From positions 43,386 to 107,385 of the forward strand of contig CAMPHJ010000008.1 of the NCBI GenBank assembly GCA_946885845.1: a stretch of 64,000 nt of DNA, in the 5' to 3' direction. Positions 9,436 to 18,165 of the stretch are shown here, one piece after another. The notes beneath the pieces were generated by a model, which made no database searches, was not told where the DNA came from, and worked only from the letters and a program-made list of their open reading frames with translations. Source of the DNA: an uncultured Sphingobium sp. (GTDB lineage: Bacteria; Pseudomonadota; Alphaproteobacteria; Sphingomonadales; Sphingomonadaceae). The number at the start of each line of letters is the position of its first letter. The first letter of the stretch is position 1. Both the position numbers and the translations under genes were made by a program.

Positions 9436-10152
9436 ATGCGCCTGGCGCTGGCGGCCGCGATGATTCCGGCCACCAGCGCTAGCCCCGCCCTGGCCCAATA
9501 TACCAGCGGCGTTTCCGGCTCGGTCGAAATCGCCAGTGATGAGCGACGGAGGGGCCTAAGCTGGAGCGAAGGCGATCCGGTATTGCGCGGAACGATTTCG
9601 GCACCCGTCGCTGAAGGGTTGAGCCTGGACGCGTCGGCGGTATCGCTATGGGGCAGTGACCGGCACGGGAACGCGGACACGGTGATCGACGTCGGTCCGA
9701 CCTTTGTCCAACAGGTCGGCGGATGGCGGCTTTCGGGTGAAGCGCGCTACCACCTGTTTCCTGGCGCATCCGATCAGGGTTACGGGGAATTAGGTGCAGG
9801 TGCTGGCTTCCTGATCGGCCCCGCCAGCATCGACCTGTTCGCTAGCTACGCGCCTAGCCAGTCGGCGATCGGGGGCGACAATCTTTACCTGTCGGCATCC
9901 GCAACGGCGGGCGTGCCGGGCACGCCATTCACCCTTTCGGCACGGATTGGGCGATCATCCGGCGACGTGCATGATCCATTGCAGGCAGCGCGACTGCGCC
10001 CCGACGGAAGCTATTGGGATTATGGGTTCGGCATTGATTACCTGAAAGAGCGTTGGACCGCAGGCGTCCGCTATGCCGATAGCAGCATAGCAGGCACGGG
10101 TAGCCGTCATGCGGGACCCAGCCTCATCGGACGTCTGGCCCTGGGTTTTTAG
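9436..10152 (+). CDS. TorF-family putative outer-membrane porin
   Basis: 238 residues from ATG 9436, starting with a signal peptide (MRLALAAAMIPATSASPALAQ) and ending in a C-terminal phenylalanine after LIGRLALGF, as outer-membrane beta-barrels do. The GVSGSVEIASDERRRGLSWS opening and alternating hydrophobic strands match the TIGR02001/TorF-like putative porins. The in-frame extension upstream overlaps the previous gene and lacks signal-peptide character, so it was dropped. Substrate unknown. Convergent with the EAL gene. Confidence 0.78.
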   Translation: MRLALAAAMIPATSASPALAQYTSGVSGSVEIASDERRRGLSWSEGDPVLRGTISAPVAEGLSLDASAVSLWGSDRHGNADTVIDVGPTFVQQVGGWRLSGEARYHLFPGASDQGYGELGAGAGFLIGPASIDLFASYAPSQSAIGGDNLYLSASATAGVPGTPFTLSARIGRSSGDVHDPLQAARLRPDGSYWDYGFGIDYLKERWTAGVRYADSSIAGTGSRHAGPSLIGRLALGF

Positions 10153-10181
10153 TACCCACGCCTACACTCCCCGGGCGGCGG

Positions 10182-12209
10182 CTATGATTGCGATGCCAGG
10201 GCGATCAGATCGTCGGAGGAAATGCCCGCCGACCGCAAGAACCCTTGATAATAATCGCATCCTTCGCGCGCGAGCAGTTCCAGTTGCTGCTGCGTCTCCA
10301 CCCCCTCCGCGATCACGCGCAGGCCCAGCGATTTTGCCATATGGATCACGCCCCGAACGATGATACGGTCCCGCGAGGTTCCGGCGATATCCTGCGCTAA
10401 CCCGCTGTCGATCTTCAGATAATCGAGCGGCAGGCTTTTAAGATAGGCGAGGCTGGAATAGCCGGTGCCGAAATCATCGACGGCGACCGCAAGCCCCTCA
10501 GCGCGTAGGGCGGTGAGCAGCGCCGTTGCGCCCTCCACATCCTCGATCAACCCGCTTTCGGTAATCTCGACGGTCAACCGCGACCGGGGAAATCCGCTGC
10601 TTTCCACGAGGCTAAGGAACCGTCCCATGAAGCCGGGCTGGGCGATGTCTTCCGCAGTGACGTTGATGGAAAGGCGAAGGGAATCAAGAGCGGACGGCCA
10701 GGCCGCAGCCAGCCGCAACGCTTCTGCCTGAATATGGGCAGACAGGGGCAGCATATAGTCAGATCGCTCCGCCGCAGCGAACAGCATCCCGGCCCCCAGT
10801 GGCCCATATTGCGGATGATTCCAGCGGGCCAGCGCCTCCACGCCAATCATCACTTCGCCATCGACGGGATATTGCGGCTGGAAAATTATCGCGATCTCTC
10901 CCCGATGGAGAGCCAGGCGCAAGTCGGTTTCCAGTTGATCAACATCGACCTGGCGGCTGCGCTTTTCAGCGGAAAAGATGCGAATGCCTTCCCCTCCGCC
11001 CTGACGCGCGTCGGCCAGTGCTGTGCCAGCGCGGCGAAGTAACTGGGTGGCGTCGTCCTGGGTCCGCGACTGGGCAATGCCGCAGCGAGCTGTGAGCCGG
11101 ATCACATGATCGCCCGCGCTGAATGGACGTCCAACCGCGCCGATCAACTGACGCGCCAGAAATGTGGCGGGGTCACTCCCGGCGGCGTCCCCGGTCAGGC
11201 CGATCAAAAACTCCGTTCCGGCAATCCGCGCAACAATCGCACCTTCGGCCACCTCCGCAGTCATGCGTTCGATTCGCCGCGCGATTCGTCCCAGCAGAGC
11301 ATCCCCCACGACTTGGCCATAGGCGGCATTCATGCGGTCGAACTGGCTGATGGACAACAGCAGCACGGTGGTTGCCACCCCTGCGCGATGGTCCAGCCAA
11401 TCCACCGCCGCTTGCCGGGAACGAAGACCGGTCAATTCGTCACGTTCTATGGCGTCAAACCTCTGGACATCGGTCAGCCATTCCACGTCGGCAGCCAACA
11501 TCCCATCAACCTTACGCAGATGATGCACTAGCCGATCGTCACCGCCGCCCGGCGCGGCATGAGCGAAGGATTCGATCCTGCCCGAGCGCATCATCGTCCT
11601 GATCGTCGCCATGACCGGTCGCCTTTCGGATCGCGGAAGATGCCGAATGAAGGAAGCCGGACTGATCAGCAGCCGATCGATGCCCAAATGCCGCGCCAGA
11701 TTGTCGCTAAGGCGGATTTCGCGGCCATTGCTGTCCATCTCCCAGAACAAGGCATCGCCGCGACGGATGCGCTGGGCGCGCTGGCTGCAGGCCGCTCCTC
11801 CCCCCAGACGGTCGACCAGCCGCTGGGCAGACGCCAACGTCGCCCGAAGCTCGTCGTCAGAAAAGGGGGCGGCCAGGAAATGGGTCGCGCCCGTTTCCAG
11901 CAAGGACGGCACGGCTCCGATGTCACCGCCGTCGATCAATATGATCAACGCGCCGCCGCCAGCATTTACCGCAGGGGCGATAGATGAGATCGCGCCGACA
12001 TCCATGTCGCCGGGCCTTCGCATGTCGATCAATGCAATTTGCGCATCGCTGTGACGCAGGCGGCGGGCGGCGTCACTCGCCCGTCGGGCGGCAATGGCGC
12101 GCCATCCCGCCTGCTTGACGGCATGAGAAAGGCCATCCCGATCACCGGGCGACAGGATGAAAAGACTGCGTTGCCCGTCGGCTGCAGTGTGACCGCTCAC
12201 TAACGACAC
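10182..12209 (-). CDS. receiver-like / degenerate GGDEF / EAL c-di-GMP phosphodiesterase
   Basis: 675 residues, no membrane segment. Residues 15-135 resemble a response-regulator fold; LIDMRRP may mark the phospho-acceptor strand. The middle GGDEF domain starts at ERDELTGLRSRQ but has AGTEF in place of GG(D/E)EF, so cyclase activity is unlikely. The EAL domain is complete: IGVEALARWNHP, RLSINV, EITES, VDDFGTGYSSLAYLKSLP, YLKID and VIAEGVET, so c-di-GMP hydrolysis is expected. The start is GTG 12209. It is convergent with the porin gene and divergent from moaA. Confidence 0.88.
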   Translation of the reverse strand: MSLVSGHTAADGQRSLFILSPGDRDGLSHAVKQAGWRAIAARRASDAARRLRHSDAQIALIDMRRPGDMDVGAISSIAPAVNAGGGALIILIDGGDIGAVPSLLETGATHFLAAPFSDDELRATLASAQRLVDRLGGGAACSQRAQRIRRGDALFWEMDSNGREIRLSDNLARHLGIDRLLISPASFIRHLPRSERRPVMATIRTMMRSGRIESFAHAAPGGGDDRLVHHLRKVDGMLAADVEWLTDVQRFDAIERDELTGLRSRQAAVDWLDHRAGVATTVLLLSISQFDRMNAAYGQVVGDALLGRIARRIERMTAEVAEGAIVARIAGTEFLIGLTGDAAGSDPATFLARQLIGAVGRPFSAGDHVIRLTARCGIAQSRTQDDATQLLRRAGTALADARQGGGEGIRIFSAEKRSRQVDVDQLETDLRLALHRGEIAIIFQPQYPVDGEVMIGVEALARWNHPQYGPLGAGMLFAAAERSDYMLPLSAHIQAEALRLAAAWPSALDSLRLSINVTAEDIAQPGFMGRFLSLVESSGFPRSRLTVEITESGLIEDVEGATALLTALRAEGLAVAVDDFGTGYSSLAYLKSLPLDYLKIDSGLAQDIAGTSRDRIIVRGVIHMAKSLGLRVIAEGVETQQQLELLAREGCDYYQGFLRSAGISSDDLIALASQS

Positions 12210-12321
12210 TCCCCAACGCGGCCCATCGCCACCTTGTCTTCCTCAACCGTTACTCACCTGCCAGCTTCCCCGCAACCGCTGGCGCTTGCACGGCGCAAGT
12301 GCATGCCCTAGCTACCGGGTC

Positions 12322-13335
12322 ATGGACATGGTCGATCTACCGCGCGCGGCGTTGATTGACGCGCTTGGCCGCCGGGTAAGCTATTTGCGGATTTCGGTGA
12401 CGGATCGGTGCGACCTGCGCTGCCGATACTGCATGGCGGATCGCATGACCTTCCTGCCCCGCGACCAGCTGCTTACTCTGGAAGAGATTGCATTGCTGGC
12501 CGACATGTTCATTGCACGCGGCGTGCGGAAGATTCGCCTGACCGGCGGGGAGCCGCTGGTTCGGCGGGACATCATAGATCTGGTGCGCAGGATCGGTCGC
12601 CATGTGGGTCACGGGCTGGACGAACTCACGCTGACGACCAACGGCACGATGTTGGCGGAACAGGCAGACGCTTTGTTCGACGCGGGGATCAGGCGGATCA
12701 ACGTCAGTCTGGACAGTCTTGATCCCGAACGGTTCGCCTATGTCACGCGCCGCGGAAACATCCAGCCGGTCATGGATGGTCTGGCAGCCGCGCGCGCGGC
12801 GGGCCTGTCCGTGAAGATCAACATGGTGGCGCTCAAGGGTATCAATGATGACGAGATATTGCCGATGTTGCGGTGGTGCGACGGTCAGGGATTCGATCTG
12901 TCGCTTATAGAAACCATGCCGCTTGGCGAAACGGGCGAGGACAGGACCGACCACTATCTGCCTCTTACCTCAGTCGTGGATCAGCTGCGCCAGCATATCG
13001 AATTGACGCCCATCGCCTATCGTACGGGTGGCCCTTCGCGCTATTTCGCGGTTGAAGGGATGGATGTGCGACTAGGCCTGATTACACCGCTCACCAACAA
13101 TTTCTGCGCCGACTGCAATCGCATGCGCATGACATGTGAGGGCAAGATTTTCATGTGCCTGGGCCGTGATGATCATGTCGACCTGAAAGCCGCGTTTCGA
13201 GAGGGCGGTATGGCGGCGGTGGAACCCTTGATCGATCAGGCCCTACGGTTGAAACCCGCACGTCATGACTTCCGCATTGGCGCGGACGCCCCTCCCGCCG
13301 CTGTTCAAAGGCATATGAGCGTGACCGGCGGATGA
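12322..13335 (+). CDS. moaA: GTP 3',8-cyclase MoaA (molybdenum cofactor synthesis)
   Basis: Radical SAM enzyme for the first step of molybdopterin synthesis, converting GTP to 3',8-cyclo-7,8-dihydro-GTP. The N-terminal [4Fe-4S] motif is CDLRCRYC; RLTGGEPLVRRD is the SAM-binding GGEP; the second cluster ligands are at the C-terminus (FCADCNRMRMTCEGK). ATG 12322 (MDMVDLPRAALIDALGRRVSY) gives 337 residues; a TTG 36 bases upstream is a less likely start. The usual C-terminal GG is present (SVTGG). Its stop overlaps the nadK start (ATGA). No other moa gene is in the window. Confidence 0.95.
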   Translation: MDMVDLPRAALIDALGRRVSYLRISVTDRCDLRCRYCMADRMTFLPRDQLLTLEEIALLADMFIARGVRKIRLTGGEPLVRRDIIDLVRRIGRHVGHGLDELTLTTNGTMLAEQADALFDAGIRRINVSLDSLDPERFAYVTRRGNIQPVMDGLAAARAAGLSVKINMVALKGINDDEILPMLRWCDGQGFDLSLIETMPLGETGEDRTDHYLPLTSVVDQLRQHIELTPIAYRTGGPSRYFAVEGMDVRLGLITPLTNNFCADCNRMRMTCEGKIFMCLGRDDHVDLKAAFREGGMAAVEPLIDQALRLKPARHDFRIGADAPPAAVQRHMSVTGG

Positions 13336-14108
13336 GCGTGGAGCCCAGGCGCGCGCTGGTCGCGTCCCCTACCCAGGCAGCCAAGGCGGCGGAAGAAAGG
13401 TTGCGCGCAGCCTATGATTTCGTGCCGGTCAGCGAAGCGAACATGCTTGTCGCGTTGGGCGGGGACGGCTTCATGCTTCAGACCCTGCACGCGATGCTCG
13501 AAGGCCGCCATATCCTGCCAGTATTCGGCATCAATTTGGGGACGGTCGGTTTCCTGATGAATGAATGGCGACTTGAACGGCTGGAACAAAGGCTGAATGC
13601 CGCCAAATCGTTCAAGGTCCATCCGCTGCGCATGACGGTGGATACCGTGGATGGCGAGCGATTTTCCATTCCCGCGATCAACGAAGTATCGCTGCTGCGC
13701 GAAACTCGCCAAACCGCAAAGCTGGAAGTGCAGGTCAACGATCGTACCGTGCTGCCTGAATTGGTCTGCGACGGAGTGTTGGTCGCCACCCCGGCGGGAT
13801 CGACCGCCTATAATCTGTCGGCGCATGGGCCGATCCTGCCGCTGGGTTCCAGCCTGGTCGCATTGACACCGATCAGCCCTTTTCGTCCGCGACGGTGGCG
13901 CGGTGCGATCCTCCCCGAGAACACAAAGATTCGCTTCAGCGTGCTCGATCCCGTCAAGCGCCCCGTCAGCGCCGTGGCCGATCAACGGGAAGTGCGCGAT
14001 GTCCAGCAAGTGGAAGTGCAGATTGATCGCGCCACGCCGTTGACGCTGCTTTTCGATCCCGAACACACGTTGGACGACCGCATTGCAGCGGAACAGTTCA
14101 TCGCCTGA
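13332..14108 (+). CDS. nadK: NAD kinase
   Basis: Makes NADP from NAD and ATP in the cytoplasm; 258 residues, typical for alphaproteobacteria. The GGDG phosphate loop is VALGGDGFMLQTLH, followed by NLGTVGFLMNEW and the NAD-binding TPAGSTAYNLSAHGPILP. ATG 13332 overlaps the moaA stop by four bases, implying translational coupling although the two enzymes share no pathway. Confidence 0.95.
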   Translation: MSVEPRRALVASPTQAAKAAEERLRAAYDFVPVSEANMLVALGGDGFMLQTLHAMLEGRHILPVFGINLGTVGFLMNEWRLERLEQRLNAAKSFKVHPLRMTVDTVDGERFSIPAINEVSLLRETRQTAKLEVQVNDRTVLPELVCDGVLVATPAGSTAYNLSAHGPILPLGSSLVALTPISPFRPRRWRGAILPENTKIRFSVLDPVKRPVSAVADQREVRDVQQVEVQIDRATPLTLLFDPEHTLDDRIAAEQFIA

Positions 14109-14128
14109 AAAAATCTGCAAATCGACCC

Positions 14129-14157
14129 TTGCCATCCCAAGAATCCCACTGCTATAG
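14129..14157 (+). promoter_or_regulatory. promoter of tRNA-Asn
   Basis: TTGCCA (14129-14134), 17-base spacer, CTATAG (14152-14157). This is a good housekeeping-sigma promoter, and it would start transcription about 24 bases before the mature tRNA. Confidence 0.7.
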
Positions 14158-14187
14158 GCGCGGCCTGCCCAGCGAAAGCCGGGCTGC

Positions 14188-14262
14188 TCCCCGATAGCTC
14201 AGCGGTAGAGCATTCGACTGTTAATCGAATGGCCGTAGGTTCGAATCCTACTCGGGGAGCCA
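14188..14262 (+). tRNA. tRNA-Asn (anticodon GTT)
   Basis: Full cloverleaf of 75 bases with encoded CCA. The acceptor stem TCCCCGA pairs with TCGGGGA, the D arm is TAGCTCAGCGGTAGAGC, the anticodon stem is TTCGA/TCGAA around loop CTGTTAA with anticodon GTT, and the T arm is TAGGTTCGAATCCTA. Confidence 0.97.
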
Positions 14263-14447
14263 ATATTTCCATAGAATTGAGACAAAGTCTCGCGCCGCGC
14301 CGCGCGGGGCTTTAGCTATTACTTAGCGACATCGCACGGTTACCGCCATCGCACATTGCAGCTTGTCTGATGATGTATATGGGCAATCTGGTGTCGAACT
14401 TGGTGCACTAAGCCAAACGCCCCAAGTCTACGTCCAGCTTCTTCAGA
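14263..14447. other. gene-free spacer after tRNA-Asn
   Basis: About 185 bases between tRNA-Asn and the end of dnaE. It holds a small GAGAC-AAA-GTCTC hairpin (from about 14279) followed by a GC-rich stretch and GCTTTAG, which may end the tRNA transcript weakly. No open frame of note. Confidence 0.4.
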
Positions 14448-17400
14448 TCAACTCGCCACCAGCCTCAGGCCGGACCGGCGGTTTTGCGCACGGTAGCCAT
14501 CCGCCTTCGCCTCCATCCGTTCGAACGAGTGAACCGCCAGGCTCGGCAACAGCGCAATTGCATCGACCTGATCCGCCCCGATCAGATAGTCGTCGCCCAG
14601 GAACAGCCTCGCCGCCCGTCCGCCACTCACCGGAGCGCGCAGGAAGACTTCGCTTCTGCCTCCGCGCGCTGCGACGAGCACTTGCGCCAGGGCGTCCACC
14701 ACGCTCGCGTCACTGGCGTCGATCACCAGCCTCATGCGCGACGCGGTGGCAAGCTGATGGAAGGGTTCCACGCTCCTGATCGTGACCCTCGGCGTTTCTT
14801 CGCCGGGCAGTCGGTCAAGCTCGACCATGAGCAGTGCGCAATCGCCTTCCCGCGCCATGACCTCGATCGCCTTGCACGCATCCTCTTCGAAACAACTGGC
14901 ATGAAACTGTCCGCTGCTGTCGGAAAAGGTCGCGGCAGCATAGCGCGCCCCGCGCCGGGTTTCGCGCCAGCGCACCTCTTCGACCATGGCCGCCATCACG
15001 GCGTTGGCGCGCCCGCCTTCCGCCACTGGTTCGGTGCAAATCGCGCCGTAGCTTCTGGCCCCCCGCGCTTCCGCCAGATGCCGGAAGCGATCGACCGGGT
15101 GGGCGGAGAAATAAAAGCCGAACGCTTCCTTTTCCTGCGCCATGCGGTCGGCTGTCGACCATGTCTGGTGCGGCGGAATGCGAACATCGGCATGGGGCGT
15201 TTCCACGTCACCAAACAGCCCCCCCTGCCCGCTTTCCCGCGCATCCGCAGCGCTCGCGGCGACGCTCAATATCGTGTCGGCGGCGGCGTGGACACCCGCG
15301 CGGTCGGGATGGATGCAGTCGAACGCGCCTGACGCAGCCAGGCTTTCCAGCTGACGCCGGTTCAGCAGGCGCGGCTCGATGCGATCGGCAAAGTCGTCGA
15401 GGGATTTGAACAGTCCCTCCGCTTCGCGCTCCGCGACAAGCTGCTCCATCGCCTTTTCGCCAACGCCCTTGAGTCCCCCCAGCGCATAACGGACCGCGAA
15501 ACCCAAACGTGGATCATCGCCTTCCTGCTCGATAGGCTCGACGGTAAAGTCGGCGAGGCTACGGTTGATGTCGGGGGCAAGACAGGAAAGCCCCATGCGG
15601 CGCATGTCGTCAACGAACACGGTCAGCTTGTCGGTCAGGTGAATATCGAACGCCATCGATGCGGCATAGAATTCTGCTGGATAATGCGCCTTGAGCCAGG
15701 CGGTCTGATAGGCGAGCAATGCATAGGCGGCAGCGTGCGACTTGTTAAAGCCATAGCCTGCGAACTTGTCGATCAAATCGAACAGTTCATTGGCTTTGGC
15801 CGCCGGGATGTCGCTCCTGGCGCAGCCTTCGACGAAACGGGCCCGCTGGGCATCCATTTCCGCCTGAATCTTTTTGCCCATGGCGCGACGCAGTAGGTCA
15901 GCGTCACCCAGAGAATAGCCCGCCAATATCTGGGCGGCCTGCATCACCTGCTCCTGGTAGACGAAGATACCATAGGTTTCTTCGAGGACAGGCTTCAGGA
16001 GAATGTGCGGATATATGATGTCTTCCTGGCCGTTCTTACGTCGGCCGAACATCGGAATATTGTCCATGGGACCCGGCCTGTAGAGGGACACCAGCGCAAT
16101 GATGTCGCCAAAATTGGTCGGGCGGACCGCCGCAAGCGTCTTGCGCATGCCTTCGGATTCCAGCTGGAACACCCCGACCGTGTCGCCGCGCTGCAGCAGT
16201 TCATAGACGGCGGGGTCATCCCAACTAAGGCTGTCGAGGTCCACCGCAATGCCCCGCGCCGTCAGCAGTTGAACGGCCTTTTGCAGGACGGAAAGCGTCT
16301 TCAGCCCCAGAAAGTCGAACTTCACCAAGCCCGCACCCTCGACATATTTCATATCGAACTGTGTCACGGGCATGTCGGACCGGGGGTCCCGGTAAAGCGG
16401 CACGAGTTGCGACAAGGGGCGGTCGCCGATGACCACGCCTGCGGCATGGGTGGAACTATGGCGGGGAAAGCCCTCTAGCTTCATCGCATAATCGATCAGT
16501 CGTTTGACTTGCCCATCATTGTCATATTCCGCGCGGAACTCCGCCACGCCATTCAGTGATCGCTCCAATGTCCATGGGTCGGTCGGATGATTGGGCACCA
16601 GCTTGGCCAGGCGATCGACATGGCCGTAGCTCATCTGGAGCACGCGACCGGTATCCTTGAGGACAGCGCGGGCCTTCAGCTTTCCAAAGGTGATGATCTG
16701 CGCGACGTGATCGACGCCATATTTCTGCTGCACATAGCGGATCACTTCACCGCGCCGCGTTTCGCAAAAGTCGATGTCGAAATCCGGCATGGAAACGCGT
16801 TCGGGATTGAGGAACCGTTCGAACAGCAATCCCAGTTGCAGCGGGTCGAGATCGGTGATGGTCAGCGCCCAGGCGACCAGCGAACCTGCGCCCGAACCAC
16901 GCCCAGGTCCCACCGGAATATCCTGTGCCTTGGCCCATTGGATAAAGTCGGCAACGATCAGGAAGTATCCAGGAAAGCCCATCTGGACTATGATGTCCGT
17001 CTCAAACTTTAGCCGTTCAAAATAGGGTCGGCGCGCATCCTCATCCAGGACACCCAACTTTTCCAGCCGCGCTTTCAGGCCCGTCACCGCCTGCTCCCGC
17101 AACAGACGATCTTCTCCCTCACGGTCCCCCGCCAGGCTTGGGAGAATGGGTTTACGCTTAGGTGCCGCCACGGCGCAGCGCTGCGCCACAACCAATGTAT
17201 TGGCCAGCGCTTCTGGGAGATCCTCGAACAGGCGGCTCATTTCCGCGGCTGGCTTCATCCAGGCATTACGGCAGCTTTTCCGCCGATCTGGCGTTTCAAC
17301 ATAAGCACCGTCGGCGATGCACAGCATCACATCATGTGCCTCATGAAAATGCGGCTCGGTAAAGCAGGTGGGATTGGTCGCAACCAGCGGAAGGCCGGAT

Positions 17401-17984
17401 TCATAGGCAAGGTCGATGAGATGCTGCTCGGCCATCTCTTCAACCGGATCGGATCGGCGGCAGATTTCAATATACAACCGGTTGGGGAATAATGTCGTCA
17501 GATTGTCCAAATAGGCGGCGGCGGCGGCCGGCTGATCCTCCGCGAACAGGCGAGCAACCGCGCCCTCTCCCCCGGCTGTGAGGGCAATCAGTCCATCAGT
17601 CCGCCCGACCAGCGCCTCCAGCGTGACATGCGGCGCTTCGTCAACAGGCCGGTCGAGATGCGCCATGGAAACAAGGGCGCAAAGATTATCGTAGCCCACA
17701 TCATCCTGCGCGTAGAGCGCCAGCCAGTCATGCACGGCCGGGGCATTGGTCGGACGGCCTGGGCGCAACACGCCCAGCATGGCCCCGATGATCGGCTGCA
17801 CACCTTCGCTCGAGCAGGCGTCGGAAAAAGCCATCGATCCGTAAAGGCCATTGCGGTCGGTGATGGCAGCGGCTGGAAACCCCAGCGTGCGGGCTTGTTT
17901 GGCGATCTTCTTCGGCTCGATCGCGCCTTCCAGCATGGTGAAAGAGGAAAAGATGCGAAGGGGTACGAAACCGGCATGAGGCAT
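14448..17984 (-). CDS. dnaE: DNA polymerase III subunit alpha
   Basis: Replicative polymerase, 1178 residues, a usual length. The N-terminal PHP domain begins FVPLRIFSSFTMLEGAIEPK; the first metal ligand of the canonical HS-x-YS motif is replaced (FSSFT), so the PHP domain is probably inactive. The polymerase domain has GPGRGSGAGSLVAWAL and the catalytic aspartates in PDFDIDFCETRR, followed by an HhH segment and an OB-fold (about 990-1070). No frameshift. Minus strand; the upstream gene on the plus strand is the diguanylate cyclase, which separates it from lolD. Confidence 0.96.
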   Translation of the reverse strand: MPHAGFVPLRIFSSFTMLEGAIEPKKIAKQARTLGFPAAAITDRNGLYGSMAFSDACSSEGVQPIIGAMLGVLRPGRPTNAPAVHDWLALYAQDDVGYDNLCALVSMAHLDRPVDEAPHVTLEALVGRTDGLIALTAGGEGAVARLFAEDQPAAAAAYLDNLTTLFPNRLYIEICRRSDPVEEMAEQHLIDLAYESGLPLVATNPTCFTEPHFHEAHDVMLCIADGAYVETPDRRKSCRNAWMKPAAEMSRLFEDLPEALANTLVVAQRCAVAAPKRKPILPSLAGDREGEDRLLREQAVTGLKARLEKLGVLDEDARRPYFERLKFETDIIVQMGFPGYFLIVADFIQWAKAQDIPVGPGRGSGAGSLVAWALTITDLDPLQLGLLFERFLNPERVSMPDFDIDFCETRRGEVIRYVQQKYGVDHVAQIITFGKLKARAVLKDTGRVLQMSYGHVDRLAKLVPNHPTDPWTLERSLNGVAEFRAEYDNDGQVKRLIDYAMKLEGFPRHSSTHAAGVVIGDRPLSQLVPLYRDPRSDMPVTQFDMKYVEGAGLVKFDFLGLKTLSVLQKAVQLLTARGIAVDLDSLSWDDPAVYELLQRGDTVGVFQLESEGMRKTLAAVRPTNFGDIIALVSLYRPGPMDNIPMFGRRKNGQEDIIYPHILLKPVLEETYGIFVYQEQVMQAAQILAGYSLGDADLLRRAMGKKIQAEMDAQRARFVEGCARSDIPAAKANELFDLIDKFAGYGFNKSHAAAYALLAYQTAWLKAHYPAEFYAASMAFDIHLTDKLTVFVDDMRRMGLSCLAPDINRSLADFTVEPIEQEGDDPRLGFAVRYALGGLKGVGEKAMEQLVAEREAEGLFKSLDDFADRIEPRLLNRRQLESLAASGAFDCIHPDRAGVHAAADTILSVAASAADARESGQGGLFGDVETPHADVRIPPHQTWSTADRMAQEKEAFGFYFSAHPVDRFRHLAEARGARSYGAICTEPVAEGGRANAVMAAMVEEVRWRETRRGARYAAATFSDSSGQFHASCFEEDACKAIEVMAREGDCALLMVELDRLPGEETPRVTIRSVEPFHQLATASRMRLVIDASDASVVDALAQVLVAARGGRSEVFLRAPVSGGRAARLFLGDDYLIGADQVDAIALLPSLAVHSFERMEAKADGYRAQNRRSGLRLVAS

Positions 17985-18165
17985 GTCGCTTTGATAGCCG
18001 CGGAAAGTGGTCCGACGCCAGTCCCAACCTCAAGAAAGCTGTGAGTAACGAGGTCTTCCGGCCGCTTAACTTTGAAAGTCACGCCCTGGCGCCGCCGTCC
18101 CCCTCCCCCTGAATGGAGCAATCGGTTAAGCAAGCCCAAACTTCTTGGGTCTAGAGCGCTAAGTC

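Noticed and set aside
14163..14447. Integration site at tRNA-Asn
   Set aside because: No integrase, no repeated 3' tRNA end and no change in gene character beside the tRNA.
17588..18139. Minus-strand frame overlapping the dnaE start
   Set aside because: Most of it is a shifted frame of dnaE; the unique first 50 codons show no recognisable domain.
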